Origin: Bacteroidota bacterium
Lineage (GTDB): Bacteria; Bacteroidota; Ignavibacteria; UBA10030
Length of the DNA: 64,000 bases
Assembly (NCBI GenBank): GCA_026416125.1
Contig: JAOAFT010000002.1
Coordinates: 124,001 to 188,000 of the forward strand
Direction of reading: 5' to 3'
In this document: one piece after another, positions 63,479 to 64,000 of the stretch
How the letters are laid out: every line of letters starts with the position of its first letter
How positions within the stretch are numbered: position 1 is the first letter of the stretch
Position numbers and translations under genes: made by a program
Notes under the pieces: model-generated
What the model was told of the DNA's origin: nothing
The model's database searches: none
What the model saw: the letters and a program-made list of their open reading frames with translations, nothing else

Positions 63479-63541
63479 AAAAGAAAAGAGTAATACGCTG
63501 AAAAAGTTAAGGATTTCGATTGGTACACTTAACAAGGAGTA

Positions 63542-63556
63542 GAGATGACTCATCTC
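63542..63556. repeat. 15-base palindrome at the ychF stop
   Basis: GAGATGA-C-TCATCTC, perfect seven-base arms, overlapping the ychF stop codon (TGA at 63557-63555 on the minus strand). No T-run follows on the ychF side, so it is not an ordinary intrinsic terminator. Confidence 0.3.
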
Positions 63557-64000
63557 AGATATTAAATCGGACGTACATAATATCACCATCTTCAAGAATA
63601 TAATCCCTCCCATGGATGTAGAGTAACCCTGCATCTCTGACACCTTGCTCAGAACCAATTCGATCGAGATCAGAGAACTTTATGATTTCTGCTCGTATAA
63701 ACCCACGTTCAAAATCTGAGTGGATTTGCCCAGCTGCTTTGAGAGCAGTTGTTCCTTTCTGCACAGTACGAGCACGCACTTCTTTCTGACCAGTTGTAAA
63801 ATACGTAATAAGATTAAGCAATTCATATCCCTCACGAATCACTCTCTGTAATCCTGATTCTTGTAAACCGAGTCCTTCTAAGAACTCTGTTCGTTCGAGC
63901 TCTGGAAACTCTGCAATTTCTGCTTCCGTTTCTGCACTTACCACAACAACGCGTGCACCTTCTTTGGCAGCAATGGTACGAACTGCTCTTACATACTCGT
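63555..64000 (-). CDS. ychF: Redox-regulated GTPase/ATPase YchF (5' part beyond the window)
   Basis: C-terminal part of YchF (OLA1), an Obg-family P-loop protein that binds ATP in E. coli and associates with ribosomes. The ORF track starts at an internal GTG (63944), but the frame is open to the right end (reading EYVRAVRTIAAKEGARVVVVSAETEAEI upstream of it). The TGS domain is recognisable: ITYFTTGQKEVRARTV, ALKAAGQIHSDFERGFIRAEII, and the C-terminal ILEDGDIMYVRFNI. About 148 residues are visible; the G domain is outside the window. Confidence 0.93.
   Translation of the reverse strand, partial: EYVRAVRTIAAKEGARVVVVSAETEAEIAEFPELERTEFLEGLGLQESGLQRVIREGYELLNLITYFTTGQKEVRARTVQKGTTALKAAGQIHSDFERGFIRAEIIKFSDLDRIGSEQGVRDAGLLYIHGRDYILEDGDIMYVRFNI

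Overview
The window looks like an ordinary chromosomal segment of a diderm bacterium of the Bacteroidota/Chlorobiota (FCB) assemblage. Evidence for an outer membrane is kdsB (Kdo activation), a TolC-type channel with a MacAB-like pump and several signal-peptide proteins. Evidence for the FCB group is two type IX secretion (T9SS) proteins: PorQ, and a DUF5103-type 'plug' protein. Many genes have clear AAGGAG-type ribosome binding sites, and the tRNA promoters fit a TTGNNN-N17-TATATT pattern rather than the TAnnTTTG -7 element of true Bacteroidetes. I therefore favour an Ignavibacteria/Kapabacteria/Chlorobi-like lineage; this is inference, not a database result. No insertion sequence, prophage, CRISPR array, rRNA or toxin-antitoxin pair was seen.

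Layout. 1-1509: recG (3' part missing). 1.6-6.5 kb: a small membrane protein, then the leftward operon plsC-gatC-kdsB-pyrG-CpoB/YbgF-like lipoprotein. 6.5-7.2 kb: about 500 bp without genes, then tRNA-Gln and tRNA-Glu. 7.3-10.4 kb: a large alpha-mannosidase (GH38) homologue that seems to lack the catalytic metal site. 10.4-13.9 kb: a redox cluster (DUF362 Tat protein, membrane polyferredoxin, lone receiver) and bioY with a palindromic operator candidate. 14-21 kb: barrel protein, TPR protein, upp, glycosyltransferase-like gene, der, cstA, yraN. 21.3-25.7 kb (rightward): HAD phosphatase, T9SS plug, Gfo/Idh dehydrogenase, CCA-adding enzyme. 25.8-31.6 kb: TolC-MacA-ATPase-permease-permease export operon. 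31.7-38.5 kb: secreted cupin, porQ, adenosine deaminase, MBL hydrolase and two GT-C type membrane glycosyltransferases. 38.5-41.6 kb: ddh-lysA for lysine, and a Tat-exported flavodoxin. 41.9 kb: tRNA-Pro. 42-46.6 kb: folP-GT2-pcm-miaA and an M28 peptidase. 46.7-52.9 kb: leftward L-arabinose operon (aldose epimerase, araB, GH127, araD, HAD phosphatase). 53-58 kb: purU, TrmH-type methyltransferase, GT4, ccmF. 58-63.4 kb: CoA transferase, alanine dehydrogenase and a four-subunit VOR-type 2-oxoacid:ferredoxin oxidoreductase. 63.5 kb to the end: ychF (5' part missing).

Functionally the genes suggest a heterotroph that uses plant arabinosides and peptides or amino acids: a secreted GH127 with kinase and epimerase, a secreted M28 peptidase, CstA, alanine dehydrogenase, a branched-chain oxoacid:ferredoxin oxidoreductase and a CoA transferase. 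Low-potential ferredoxin chemistry and c-type cytochrome maturation (CcmF) are both present. I found no convincing new multi-gene system. The most unusual items are the catalytically degenerate GH38 homologue, the Tat-exported flavodoxin, the polyferredoxin with an internal twin-arginine motif, and palindromes placed at the bioY and arabinose promoters.
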